Assembly: GCA_964429995.1 (NCBI GenBank)
Contig: CAYSDY010000001.1
Location: 62,001 to 126,000 of the forward strand
DNA length: 64,000 bases
DNA from: UBA583 sp964429995
GTDB lineage: Archaea > Nanobdellota > Nanobdellia > Woesearchaeales > UBA583
Reading direction: 5' to 3'
Positions 8,830 through 17,373 of this stretch are shown piece by piece. Every line of letters starts with the position of its first letter. Positions within the stretch are counted from its first letter, which is position 1. The notes beneath the pieces were generated by a model. That model had not been told where the DNA came from, did no database searches, and saw only the letters and a program-made list of their open reading frames with translations. The translations under genes were made by a program, and so were the position numbers.

Positions 8830-11800
8830 ATGGGATTTACTCACCTTCATTTGCATACTGAATACAGCTTTCTTGATGGTGCAATAAAGATAGCAGAACT
8901 TTTTAAAAAAATCAAAGAATTAGGGCAGAATAGCGTTGCAATAACTGAACATGGGAATATGCATGCTATGGTGCAAAAATACAAACTGGCAAAAAAAGAA
9001 GGCATAAAGCTTATATTTGGTGCTGAGGTCTATCTTTGCGAAAATATAAAAAATAAAGATTCTCAAAGATACCACCTTGTGCTTTTGGCTGAGAATGAAA
9101 ATGGGCTTAATAATCTTATAAAAATTGTTTCAATTGCAAATACAGATGGTTTTTATTATAGACCACGTGTAGATAAAAATATACTTAGACAATATTCATC
9201 AGGTATTATTGCAACTTCTGCTTGTATTGCTGGAGATATACAAGTAAATATAATCAATGGAAAATATGAAAAGGCGAAAAATATAGCTCTTGAATATGTT
9301 GATATATTTGGAAAAGATAATTTTTTTTTAGAACTTCATAATCATGGAATAAAAGAAGAAATAATTGCAAATGAAGGCATGCTAAAAATTGCAAAAGAAA
9401 CAGGAATTAAAATAATTGTTGCAAATGATGCACATTACCTTAATTCTGATGACCAATACGCTCATGAAATACTTTTATGCATACAAACTAAAGGAAAAAT
9501 AAAAGATCCAGATCATTTCCAATTTGAAGGAAATGGATTTTATGTAAAATCAGAACAGGAAATGCATGATCTTTTTCCAAATAATCCTGAATTTATAACT
9601 AATACTCAACTTATAGCTGATAGATGTAATGTGGAACTTGATCTTGGAAATACATATTTTCCTGAGTTTAATGTTGAGAGTAAAAGAAGCTATGATGATG
9701 AGATAAAGTATTTGTGTTATATTGGTTTTAATGAAAAATATGGCGGTGCTGAGAATGAGAAACAGGCAAAAGAAAGGCTTGAATATGAATTATCTGTTAT
9801 ACAAAAAATGGGGTTTAGTGCCTATTTTTTAATTGTTGCTGATTTTATAAGAGCTGCTAAAAAATTTTGTCAAGTTGGACCTGGAAGAGGAAGTGGTGCT
9901 GGATCAATTGTTGCATATCTTATGGGTATAACTCAACTTGAGCCATTATCATTGAATCTTTTGTTTGAAAGATTTCTTAATCCTGAGAGAATTTCATTAC
10001 CTGATTTTGATGTTGATTTTGGAGATAGGGATAAGGTTTTAGAATATGTAAAAGATAAGTATGGAAGAGATAAGGTTGCCCTTATAGGAACATATGGAAC
10101 GATGATGGCTAAAGCTGTACTAAAAGATGTTGCAAGAGTTTTAGATATTTCGTTTGATATTGCAAATGATATGACTAAGTATGTAAATGAGAAAAGTATT
10201 CAGGATTCTTTGGATATTAAAGATGAAAATGGAAAACACATAAATGTTGAACTTTTACAATATAAAGAAAAATTCCCAAAGTTATTTGAAATAGCACAAA
10301 GACTTGAAGGAACTGTAAGACAACCTGGAATACATGCATGTGGAGTTGTTTGGGGGCCACTTAACATAACAGATTATGTTCCAGTATTTAAAAAAGATGA
10401 TAATATAGTAACACAGATGGATAAAAATGAAGTAGAAGAAAGAGGACTTGTTAAATTTGACTTTTTAGGACTTGAAACATTGAACATAATACAAAAAACT
10501 TTAGAATTTATAGGAAAAGATTCAGGATGGATGGAGAATATTCCTCTTGATGATTCTTGTGTTTATAAAATGCTTGAGATAGGCAATAGCTGTGGTGTGT
10601 TTCAACTTGAAAGTGCTGGAATGCAAAAAACACTAAAACTTGTAAAACCTAATTGTTTTGATGATATAATCGCAATAGTTGCACTTTACAGGCCAGGACC
10701 AATGCAATATCTTGAAGTTTATGCAAACAGAAAATTTGGAAAGGAGAAAGTATCTTATCCTCATGAAACTGCACAAGAAATATTAGAACCTACATATGGA
10801 ATAATGGTTTATCAAGAACAGGTTATGCAACTTGCACAAAAACTTGCTGGATTTACGATGGGAGAAGCTGATGTACTAAGAAAAGCAATAGGTAAAAAAA
10901 AGCTGGATCTTATGCAGAAAATGGAAGGACAATTTAAAGATGGATGCATGAATGTTGCTCATATGGAAAAAAGTGTAATTGATAGATTATGGGATGATAT
11001 AGTAAAGTTTGCATCTTATTCGTTTAATAAGTCACATGCAGCTGCCTATGCACTTATATCTTATAGAACCGCATATCTAAAATATTATTTCCCATTAGAA
11101 TTTTATACTGCTTTGATATCATCTACAATAAATGATCCAGAAAAAATGGCATTTTACCTTCAAAAAGCTAGAGATGATGGTATTAACATAACACCTCCTC
11201 ATATAAACAAATCTGAAAAGTTTTTTTCTTTTTCAAAAAATTCTTCAAAAAGTGAAATAGGAGATATTATATTTGGACTTGAAGGTGTAAAAAATGTTGG
11301 AGATAGTGCTGTTGAAACTATTATTGAGAATAGACCTTATGAAAGTTATCAGGATTTTATAAATAAAGTTGATTTAGGAAAAGTAAACAAAAGAGTTTGC
11401 AAGCATCTTATAATGTGTGGTGCTTTTGATAATCTTAAATTTAATCAAAATAGAAATAAATTATTAAAAACATTTGAAGATATAAAAAAAGAAGAAGATA
11501 GTATTAAACAAAAAAGCCTTGATTCCTTTTTTTCAAATGTTAAAAAAAATGTCAATGATAATGTCAAAGATGATTTAGATGATGGGCCATCACTATCAGA
11601 AATACTTAAATATGAAACAGATATACTTGGTCTTCCTGTATCAGGACATCTTTTAGACCAATATAAGGCATCATCTCATTCCGGATTTGATAGAATTGAT
11701 AGGATACATGATGATAGAGAATTTAATATATTTGTAATAGTTAAAAATTTTAAAAAAATTATGACAAAAAATGGAGAAAATATGGGTTTTCTTGATGTTG

Positions 11801-12120
11801 AAGATAGACATGGTTATGCAAATGTTGTTATATTCCCTTCTGTATTTAATGAAATTAATTTTGATATAAAAGAAAATATGCCACTTATGATAGAAGGTAA
11901 AAAACAAGATGAATCATTAATAGCACAAAAAATAAACCCTTATGGAAAAATAACTAGGATAAGCAGGAAAAAAGAAGAAAAATTAATAGATGATGCTAAA
12001 TCTAAAACTTTGAAGGAAAATTTGAGTACGTATAATTCAAATTCTGAAAAAAAAACAGATGATTGCAACAATTCTTCTGTACTGTCTGGTAAAAAAGCAG
12101 GATTAATGAAGTTTGTTTGA
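8830..12120 (+). CDS. dnaE: Bacterial-type DNA polymerase III alpha subunit (DnaE)
   Basis: A 1096-residue C-family replicative polymerase, near the usual bacterial length of about 1100-1160. Domains in order: PHP domain (H-L-H-L-H-T-E-Y-S at the start, T-E-H-G-N-M near 40, N-D-A-H-Y-L near 200) with its metal-binding histidines apparently intact, so proofreading by PHP is possible; polymerase core with P-G-R-G-S-G-A-G (351-358), catalytic P-D-F-D-V-D-F (391-397) and K-F-D-F-L-G-L with D544; fingers with Y-R-P-G-P-M; helix-hairpin-helix near 820; OB fold near 960-1030. Between HhH and OB lies QKSLDSFF (894-901), a canonical PCNA-interacting box where bacteria have a beta-clamp motif. C-family polymerases are normally bacterial, yet base composition and neighbours are archaeal. 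Flanked by mcm and DP2. Confidence 0.96.
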   Translation: MGFTHLHLHTEYSFLDGAIKIAELFKKIKELGQNSVAITEHGNMHAMVQKYKLAKKEGIKLIFGAEVYLCENIKNKDSQRYHLVLLAENENGLNNLIKIVSIANTDGFYYRPRVDKNILRQYSSGIIATSACIAGDIQVNIINGKYEKAKNIALEYVDIFGKDNFFLELHNHGIKEEIIANEGMLKIAKETGIKIIVANDAHYLNSDDQYAHEILLCIQTKGKIKDPDHFQFEGNGFYVKSEQEMHDLFPNNPEFITNTQLIADRCNVELDLGNTYFPEFNVESKRSYDDEIKYLCYIGFNEKYGGAENEKQAKERLEYELSVIQKMGFSAYFLIVADFIRAAKKFCQVGPGRGSGAGSIVAYLMGITQLEPLSLNLLFERFLNPERISLPDFDVDFGDRDKVLEYVKDKYGRDKVALIGTYGTMMAKAVLKDVARVLDISFDIANDMTKYVNEKSIQDSLDIKDENGKHINVELLQYKEKFPKLFEIAQRLEGTVRQPGIHACGVVWGPLNITDYVPVFKKDDNIVTQMDKNEVEERGLVKFDFLGLETLNIIQKTLEFIGKDSGWMENIPLDDSCVYKMLEIGNSCGVFQLESAGMQKTLKLVKPNCFDDIIAIVALYRPGPMQYLEVYANRKFGKEKVSYPHETAQEILEPTYGIMVYQEQVMQLAQKLAGFTMGEADVLRKAIGKKKLDLMQKMEGQFKDGCMNVAHMEKSVIDRLWDDIVKFASYSFNKSHAAAYALISYRTAYLKYYFPLEFYTALISSTINDPEKMAFYLQKARDDGINITPPHINKSEKFFSFSKNSSKSEIGDIIFGLEGVKNVGDSAVETIIENRPYESYQDFINKVDLGKVNKRVCKHLIMCGAFDNLKFNQNRNKLLKTFEDIKKEEDSIKQKSLDSFFSNVKKNVNDNVKDDLDDGPSLSEILKYETDILGLPVSGHLLDQYKASSHSGFDRIDRIHDDREFNIFVIVKNFKKIMTKNGENMGFLDVEDRHGYANVVIFPSVFNEINFDIKENMPLMIEGKKQDESLIAQKINPYGKITRISRKKEEKLIDDAKSKTLKENLSTYNSNSEKKTDDCNNSSVLSGKKAGLMKFV

Positions 12121-12131
12121 TGTAATGATAT

Positions 12132-12200
12132 TAGAGGGTTACGAAAAACCCCTATATTTAGAATTAAACTTGTTCAATTCGGGCTTATAAGAGTTTTTTT
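12132..12200 (+). repeat. Family A intergenic hairpin repeat, short copy
   Basis: Starts TAGAGGGTTACGAAAAACC, runs through the imperfect palindrome ATTAAACTTGTTCAATT and ends with GGGCTTATAAGAGTTTTTTT. It has the left arm, central palindrome and part of the right arm of the fuller copy at 31189-31300. It begins 12 bases after the dnaE stop codon. The 77-79 nt hairpin module seen in some other copies is absent. Confidence 0.8.
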
Positions 12201-12272
12201 ATTTAATTAAAATCATCAATTTTATTTTAATAAAAAATAAAAATATATAAATAGTATTGTCAAAGTATTTAT

Positions 12273-12515
12273 ATGAACTTTGAAAAAACTGGTGATGAGT
12301 CGTTTATGCTTAAATTTAATAAAAATATTTATGATTTTAAAACTATTGAGAAATCTCTTGAAGCCTATTCTGATTTTATGTTTTTTGAATTTGATGAAAA
12401 TGAAACTTATTTTAAATTGACAATTAAATCCTTGGATACAAACTTTAAAACTTACACATTGTGTTTAGAATTCTCGAATTATGTTATTGGAATGATAAAA
12501 GAAAATGGATTATAA
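12273..12515 (+). CDS. HxsD-like small protein
   Basis: An 80-residue acidic protein whose pattern (I-Y-D-F-K-T-I-E-K-S-L-E-A-Y near 20-32, alternating strands, then C-L-E-F-S-N-Y-V-I near 65-72) resembles HxsD-like proteins. That assignment is tentative and says little about function. A clear TATA box (AAATATATAAATAG) lies about 28 bases before the ATG, so it starts a transcript with DP2. Its last 11 bases overlap the DP2 start, which suggests translational coupling. It is too short and of the wrong type to be the missing N-terminal half of DP2. Confidence 0.6.
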   Translation: MNFEKTGDESFMLKFNKNIYDFKTIEKSLEAYSDFMFFEFDENETYFKLTIKSLDTNFKTYTLCLEFSNYVIGMIKENGL

Positions 12516-14817
12516 TAAATTATTGAAAACAAAAGATACATTAACAGAAAAATTACTTAAGGACCCTATTAATAATATTCCATCACTTAAAGAAGCAATT
12601 GATATCTCAATAAAATTTGATGTTCCATTACATCCACATTATTTGCTTTACATAAATGAACTTTCAATTGAGGATTTTGTTTTTTTTACTGATTTTTTTG
12701 TTAAAAATGTTGATATTGCAAGCAAAAAAATAAATAATTCTTCTAGAAAGTTTAAGAGATTTCTTGAAATTATAGGGCTTGAACATAAACAAAATAAGGA
12801 TAATATAATACTTACTTGTAACAATTTTGATATACTTTTAGTGAATCTTGGAATAAACCCTTTTTGCGATAATTTTTGCTTTGAAATGATATATAAACAT
12901 GTTGAATTATTAAATTCATTCCTTAAATCAAATGATAATTCTGGATATATTCTAAATGAATTGATATCTAAAAAGTCTTTCATAAAACTTAAAGATAAAT
13001 CAGGAACATATGTAGGAGCAAGAATGGGAAGACCTGAAAAGGCAAGAATGAGAAGTCAGGTTAATCAAGATAAAAAAGTTCACTCATTGTTTCCTAGTGG
13101 ATTTAACAATAATTCGCAAAATCTTAAGGATCTTTTTGATAAAGGATCTGTTGAGGATTATTTTAAAATTTATTATTGCAAACATTGCAATAAAGAAACT
13201 ATTTTTAGAAAATGTAAAAAATGCAAAAATAAGTGTATTCCTGTTTTTTTTGGGTTTAATGATGAAAAAATGATAGATGAATTGCATCTTAAGAATATTA
13301 TAGAAAAAATTTGCAATGATGTTAATATAGATATTGATAAAACATCTCTTATCAATTTAAATGCTAAAAGAATCGTTGTTGATGAAAAAAATCTTGAAAT
13401 ACTTAAGGTTATTTTTGGACAAATTCTATTAAAATACCCTAATCTAAGATATAAGGCTGAAATTGAAAACATAATAAAATATCAGCAATATAAAAAAATT
13501 TCTCAAGATATAAGTTTTTGTAAAAATGAATTAGATGAATTAAGTATAGATAATGTAAAACTAATAAAGAACATCTTTAACAAAAATAAACATACTGAAG
13601 AATTAATTAAAGGTGTTTTAAGAAACAAGTATAATCTATTCTTAAATAAAGATGCAACCATAAGATATGACATGACTCAAATGGGAATAACGCACTTTAA
13701 ACCATGTGAAATTGGAACAAGCATAGAAAAACTTGTAAAGTTAGGATATGAATGTGATTATTTAGGCAAAAAACTTGAAAATGATAATCAGATAATTGAA
13801 ATATTTCCTCAGGATATCATTCTTCCTGATTGTGTTGAGGATCAAGAAAATAGTGCCTCTGATTTTGTAATTAGGACTGCTTGTTTTATAGATGAGTTGC
13901 TTGAAAAACTTTACGAACTAAAAGCTTTTTATAATTTTAAAACTAAAGAAGATACTATTGGAACATTGATTGTAGGAATTGCACCTCACATAAGTTCAGG
14001 AACAACTGGAAGAATCATTGGATATTCAAAGACTCAAACATGCCTAGCACATCCTTTATGGCATGCTTCTCAAAGAAGAAACCTAGACGGTGATGAAACA
14101 GGAATAATTCTTCTTCTTGATCTTTTCATCAATTTCTCACAAGATTTTCTTACAGATAAAAGAGGAGCTAGAACAATGGATACTGTTTTAACACTTACAT
14201 CTAATATTGATCTTGAACAAGTAGATAATGAAGTTTTTTCTCTTGATATTAACAGTTTTTTTCCAAAGGCTTTTTATGATTATGCAAAATTATCAAAAAA
14301 CTATGATCATAATATTATAAAATTATCATTTCTTAAGGAAAAACTTTTGCTAAAAGATGATAAAGAACGGTTTAATGGACATTTTTTCACACATTCTACA
14401 TTCAATTTTAATGAATATAATAATTTTTCTGCATATAAAAGCCTTGAAAGTATGAATGAAAAAATTGATGCTGAAATGATACTTTCAAATAAAATAAGGG
14501 CTGTTGATGAAACAGAAGTTGCAACAATGATAATGCAAAAACATCTCCTTAGAGATATTAAAAACAACCTTTTAAATTTTTCAAAGCAAAGTTTTAGATG
14601 TGCAAATTGCAATAATATAATACGAAGAGTCCCACTTAATGCAAAATGTCCTTTCTGTAATGCTGATTCTATAATGCTTACTGATTATGAGAATTCTGTT
14701 AAAAAATATGTTCCAGTCTGTGAAAAACTTATAAAAGAAAATAATGTTAATGGATATGTTAAAGCAATATTTAATGTAGCTGAAAAGAGCGTTAAGATGT
14801 TGTTTAAAAGCAAATAG
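12505..14817 (+). CDS. polC (DP2): Archaeal DNA polymerase D large subunit DP2, N-terminally short
   Basis: A 770-residue catalytic subunit of archaeal PolD; family members usually have about 1100-1250 residues. It has the conserved A-R-M-G-R-P-E-K-A motif (R173-A180), zinc-binding cysteines in Y-Y-C-K-H-C...C-K-K-C near 225-240, the double-psi-barrel active site N-L-D-G-D-E with D528 and D530, and a C-terminal zinc ribbon (C-A-N-C...C-P-F-C). About 400 N-terminal residues typical of DP2 are absent, and no frame upstream encodes them: the 80-residue gene before it is unrelated and dnaE fills the space beyond. The catalytic core looks intact, so this is a split or trimmed DP2 rather than a decayed one. 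The short subunit DP1 is not in the window. Confidence 0.93.
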   Translation: MDYNKLLKTKDTLTEKLLKDPINNIPSLKEAIDISIKFDVPLHPHYLLYINELSIEDFVFFTDFFVKNVDIASKKINNSSRKFKRFLEIIGLEHKQNKDNIILTCNNFDILLVNLGINPFCDNFCFEMIYKHVELLNSFLKSNDNSGYILNELISKKSFIKLKDKSGTYVGARMGRPEKARMRSQVNQDKKVHSLFPSGFNNNSQNLKDLFDKGSVEDYFKIYYCKHCNKETIFRKCKKCKNKCIPVFFGFNDEKMIDELHLKNIIEKICNDVNIDIDKTSLINLNAKRIVVDEKNLEILKVIFGQILLKYPNLRYKAEIENIIKYQQYKKISQDISFCKNELDELSIDNVKLIKNIFNKNKHTEELIKGVLRNKYNLFLNKDATIRYDMTQMGITHFKPCEIGTSIEKLVKLGYECDYLGKKLENDNQIIEIFPQDIILPDCVEDQENSASDFVIRTACFIDELLEKLYELKAFYNFKTKEDTIGTLIVGIAPHISSGTTGRIIGYSKTQTCLAHPLWHASQRRNLDGDETGIILLLDLFINFSQDFLTDKRGARTMDTVLTLTSNIDLEQVDNEVFSLDINSFFPKAFYDYAKLSKNYDHNIIKLSFLKEKLLLKDDKERFNGHFFTHSTFNFNEYNNFSAYKSLESMNEKIDAEMILSNKIRAVDETEVATMIMQKHLLRDIKNNLLNFSKQSFRCANCNNIIRRVPLNAKCPFCNADSIMLTDYENSVKKYVPVCEKLIKENNVNGYVKAIFNVAEKSVKMLFKSK

Positions 14818-14864
14818 AGATAAGTGTTGTAAAAAATAAAGTTTTTTTAAAATTCTCAATATTT
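14815..14864. repeat. Decayed family A repeat at the DP2 3' end
   Basis: The DP2 stop TAG runs into AGATAAGTGTTGTAAAAAA, reminiscent of the family A left arm, followed by AAAATTCTCAAT (14849-14860), the arm of the second hairpin. It fills the gap between two convergent genes. The match is partial, so this may be an eroded copy. Confidence 0.5.
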
Positions 14865-14866
14865 TG

Positions 14867-15334
14867 TTAGTTATTTTTTTCGTGAAAATCAATATCAACA
14901 ACATTATTCTTTTTATTGTTGTTGGACTTTGTTGATGATTTCTTAAAATCAGCATGAGAACTTGAATTTTTGTATCTTATTATTCTTATACTCTTATATG
15001 TTAATGATTTGTATGTTATAATATCTAAAAATATGAGCGGTATAAGAATTATTTTAAACACATATACTAACATTGAAAGAGTAATTGCTATGTACTGAAA
15101 ACTTAAAATTAGTATTGGAATTACTATTATTACTATTAGTATAAAAATTATACTCTCTATAAATAAAGGTATTATGTTTTTTCTTAGTATTGATATTGAC
15201 AATTGCAAAAATGCAAAAAACAAAAGATATGCATAAAATTCCTTAAGCGTGAATGGTATAAGACTAATAAGTACCATAATAAGCATACAAACTGATAAGA
15301 AATATTGAACTGTATCAAAAATTTTATCTTTCAT
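14867..15334 (-). CDS. Unassigned integral membrane protein
   Basis: A 155-residue protein with four or five hydrophobic segments (about 10-30, 33-50, 55-75, 78-105) and a hydrophilic Ser/Asn/Lys-rich tail of about 40 residues. No family is recognised. It follows a pilin-like gene on the same strand after about 50 bases, so the two may be expressed together and the protein could be a membrane partner, but nothing in the sequence proves this. Confidence 0.6.
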   Translation of the reverse strand: MKDKIFDTVQYFLSVCMLIMVLISLIPFTLKEFYAYLLFFAFLQLSISILRKNIIPLFIESIIFILIVIIVIPILILSFQYIAITLSMLVYVFKIILIPLIFLDIITYKSLTYKSIRIIRYKNSSSHADFKKSSTKSNNNKKNNVVDIDFHEKNN

Positions 15335-15382
15335 ATTATATTACATACTTAAATATTAATAAAATTTTGCCCTTTTTGTTTT

Positions 15383-15868
15383 TTATGTATATGATCTTAA
15401 TGTCAGTTTGCCTATATGGTTTTTTCTTGTTATAGGGTTATATACTGGGATAAGCGTTCTAAAGGTTTCTATATTTCTTATCTTTGATGGAGTATTATTG
15501 TAAACTATTATGGTTTGATTTAAAGTTAAATCAAAATTTAAGATATCAACAGAAACCAAAGAGTCGCCAAGTTGAGAACGAATAAAATCTTTACTTTGCG
15601 GATCATTCATATATGATTTTTCAAATACTTGTAAAGCTGTAAGATCAAATTCCTCGTCAATATCGGTATGTTCTGTTTTGTGTAAAAGATTAAGATTAAC
15701 TATAAAATAATACTTTTCAAATGATCTTTGCATCTTATCATTAAACTGCATCTCTTCTACTTTCTTAGAATTGTGCTGATTGTACCATACCATACCAACA
15801 ACTATTACTATGTATACTATTATTATTATAGCAAATGTTTCTGCAAAATTTATCTGAGCTTTTTTCAC
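15383..15868 (-). CDS. Type IV pilin-like secreted protein
   Basis: A 161-residue protein beginning M-K-K-A-Q-I-N-F-A-E followed by about 18 hydrophobic residues. A basic start, a short A/G-Q junction and a Glu a few residues inside the hydrophobic helix are the hallmarks of archaeal class III (pilin-type) signal peptides processed by an EppA/PibD-type peptidase. The rest is a soluble domain with predicted strands and no cysteines. It could be a minor pilin or a membrane-anchored exoprotein. A TATA-like TTTATAAA lies about 25 bases upstream, shared in the divergent spacer with the next gene. Confidence 0.6.
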   Translation of the reverse strand: MKKAQINFAETFAIIIIVYIVIVVGMVWYNQHNSKKVEEMQFNDKMQRSFEKYYFIVNLNLLHKTEHTDIDEEFDLTALQVFEKSYMNDPQSKDFIRSQLGDSLVSVDILNFDLTLNQTIIVYNNTPSKIRNIETFRTLIPVYNPITRKNHIGKLTLRSYT

Positions 15869-15919
15869 TATTATTTTTAATTCAAATAAATTTATAAAAT
15901 TATTTGTTATGTTCCTATT

Positions 15920-16459
15920 ATGAACTTTAAAATATTAAATAATCAATGGCTAATTAGCAAAAAACAACCTAACATTTTAAAATTTAACTTCATTATGATT
16001 ACATTTATAGCAATAGTTGCTGTCTTAATAAATAAAATTCCCAATTATTCAGATTATTCTTCTTTATTTGTAATATTTTCCATATTATTGGGATTGCCAT
16101 TAATTATTGGTTTGTTTTTTTCTGTATTTTATGTAATAATAAACGCATTTGAAAAAACAAATAGGACTTTTCTTAACTCTTTAAACATTTTTATTGCAAT
16201 TACACTACCTTTAATACTAACACTTGACATTATAAAATTATTAACAGGTTATACGTTAAATAATATTTTATATTCTTTGAGTTCTTATTTGGTTGTCTTT
16301 TTGGTTTTGTATTATATTTTTTTTTCAGTTAATTTTATGAAAAAATATTTTTCTGTTGACTATTTCAAACTTTTTGCATCTTACATATTTACACTTATGT
16401 TTTTTATGCTTGGTATATTTATATTGTATATTAATTATCTTATCAACAACCTAAGATAA
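15920..16459 (+). CDS. Unassigned five-helix membrane protein
   Basis: A 179-residue protein with five predicted transmembrane helices (about 22-40, 48-72, 85-105, 115-135, 148-172) and a short hydrophilic N-terminus. No signature motif is seen; the arrangement is loosely like Yip1-type proteins, but that is only a topology resemblance. It is transcribed divergently from the pilin-like gene and ends just before a long repeat element. Confidence 0.55.
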   Translation: MNFKILNNQWLISKKQPNILKFNFIMITFIAIVAVLINKIPNYSDYSSLFVIFSILLGLPLIIGLFFSVFYVIINAFEKTNRTFLNSLNIFIAITLPLILTLDIIKLLTGYTLNNILYSLSSYLVVFLVLYYIFFSVNFMKKYFSVDYFKLFASYIFTLMFFMLGIFILYINYLINNLR

Positions 16460-16470
16460 AATTTTAATAA

Positions 16471-16710
16471 GAATTTTTAAAAAAAAAATTCTTAGAAGAG
16501 TGTTATCAAAAAAACCTTATAAGCCCTAATTGAACAAGTTCAATTCCAAATTTATTTCTTTTAATATTCCACCATAGATCAGTTGATTATTAAAAGGAAT
16601 GATCAAAAATCGCAGTAAAAAAAAATTGTGTGATAAATACCCCAATCACTTATGGTGTGGATAACTCAAATTTTGCGATTTTTGTTTTATAGGTTTTTTA
16701 CAACCCTCTA
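16471..16710 (-). repeat. Family A hairpin repeat, long copy with the inserted module
   Basis: Read on the minus strand it begins TAGAGGGTTGTAAAAAACC, contains the hairpin module at 16605-16683 (arms AAAAATCGCA and TGCGATTTTT), about 60 bases not seen in other copies, the palindrome AATTGAACaaGTTCAATT-type centre, and the right arm CCTTATAA...GTGTTATC. It fills nearly all of the 300 bases between two same-strand genes. It is the longest copy in the window. Confidence 0.88.
16605..16683. repeat. 79-nt hairpin module inside a family A repeat
   Basis: Perfect 10-bp ends AAAAATCGCA / TGCGATTTTT enclose a core with GTGATAAATACCCCAATCAC. The same module, same length, occurs at 24762-24840 in the other orientation, and a 77-nt variant at 62351-62427. 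Copies of the host repeat without it also exist. Confidence 0.85.
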
Positions 16711-16759
16711 TTATTAACTCTCAATAGTTTTTTAAATAGAGATGTTTTTATAAAATTAA

Positions 16760-17299
16760 ATGGATAATTTTGAACAGAAAGATCTGATCGTAATAGAAAA
16801 TCAGACATGCCCTATATGCATGGCTGAAAAGGCTACTCTATCTACATATGAGATAGATGATCCATTTGCAGGACCTATTATGATTTACTCTATAAAGTGT
16901 AATGCATGCGGATATAAAAGCTCTGATCTTGAATTTTTAGATGAAAGAGATCCGGCTGAATATAAGATAGATATAGAATCTATAGATGATTTGAATATAA
17001 GAATTATAAAATCTGGTGAATGCCTTGTTAAAATCCCAAATATAAGAATGGAATTGGATTCTGCTGAAAGTTCTGATGGATTTATATCAAATGTTGAAGG
17101 ACTATTATTAAGATTTAAAAAAAGTGCTGAAATATTAAAGGAAAGCGAAGAAGATAATGATGCTAAAAAGAAAATCAAAAATGTAATAAAAACTATTGAT
17201 GATGTCTTGCGTGGAGAAAAAAAAATAACAATCAAACTTATAGATAAGACTGGAAATTCTGCAATAATATCTGAAAAGGCTCAGGTTAAAAAGCTTTAA
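16760..17299 (+). CDS. ZPR1 zinc-finger protein
   Basis: A 179-residue archaeal ZPR1-domain protein. The zinc finger is formed by C-P-I-C (residues 18-21) and C-N-A-C (about 48-51), followed by the family signature G-Y-K-S-S-D and a beta-rich half with D-P-A-E-Y-K and P-x-I-R-M-E-L-D. Eukaryotic ZPR1 has two such units and works as a chaperone for elongation factor eEF1A; archaeal proteins have one, and their role is not settled. Length agrees with archaeal members. A weak TATA-like AAATAGAG lies about 25 bases upstream. Confidence 0.9.
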   Translation: MDNFEQKDLIVIENQTCPICMAEKATLSTYEIDDPFAGPIMIYSIKCNACGYKSSDLEFLDERDPAEYKIDIESIDDLNIRIIKSGECLVKIPNIRMELDSAESSDGFISNVEGLLLRFKKSAEILKESEEDNDAKKKIKNVIKTIDDVLRGEKKITIKLIDKTGNSAIISEKAQVKKL

Positions 17300-17373
17300 A
17301 ATTATTCTTAATATTTTTTATGACTAAAAAGTAAAACCTAATATTTAAAAAACTTTTTTACAATCATTCTAAT

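Noticed and set aside
12273..12515. The 80-residue gene as the missing N-terminal half of DP2
   Set aside because: It is far too short, has its own start and TATA box, and lacks any DP2 N-terminal motif.
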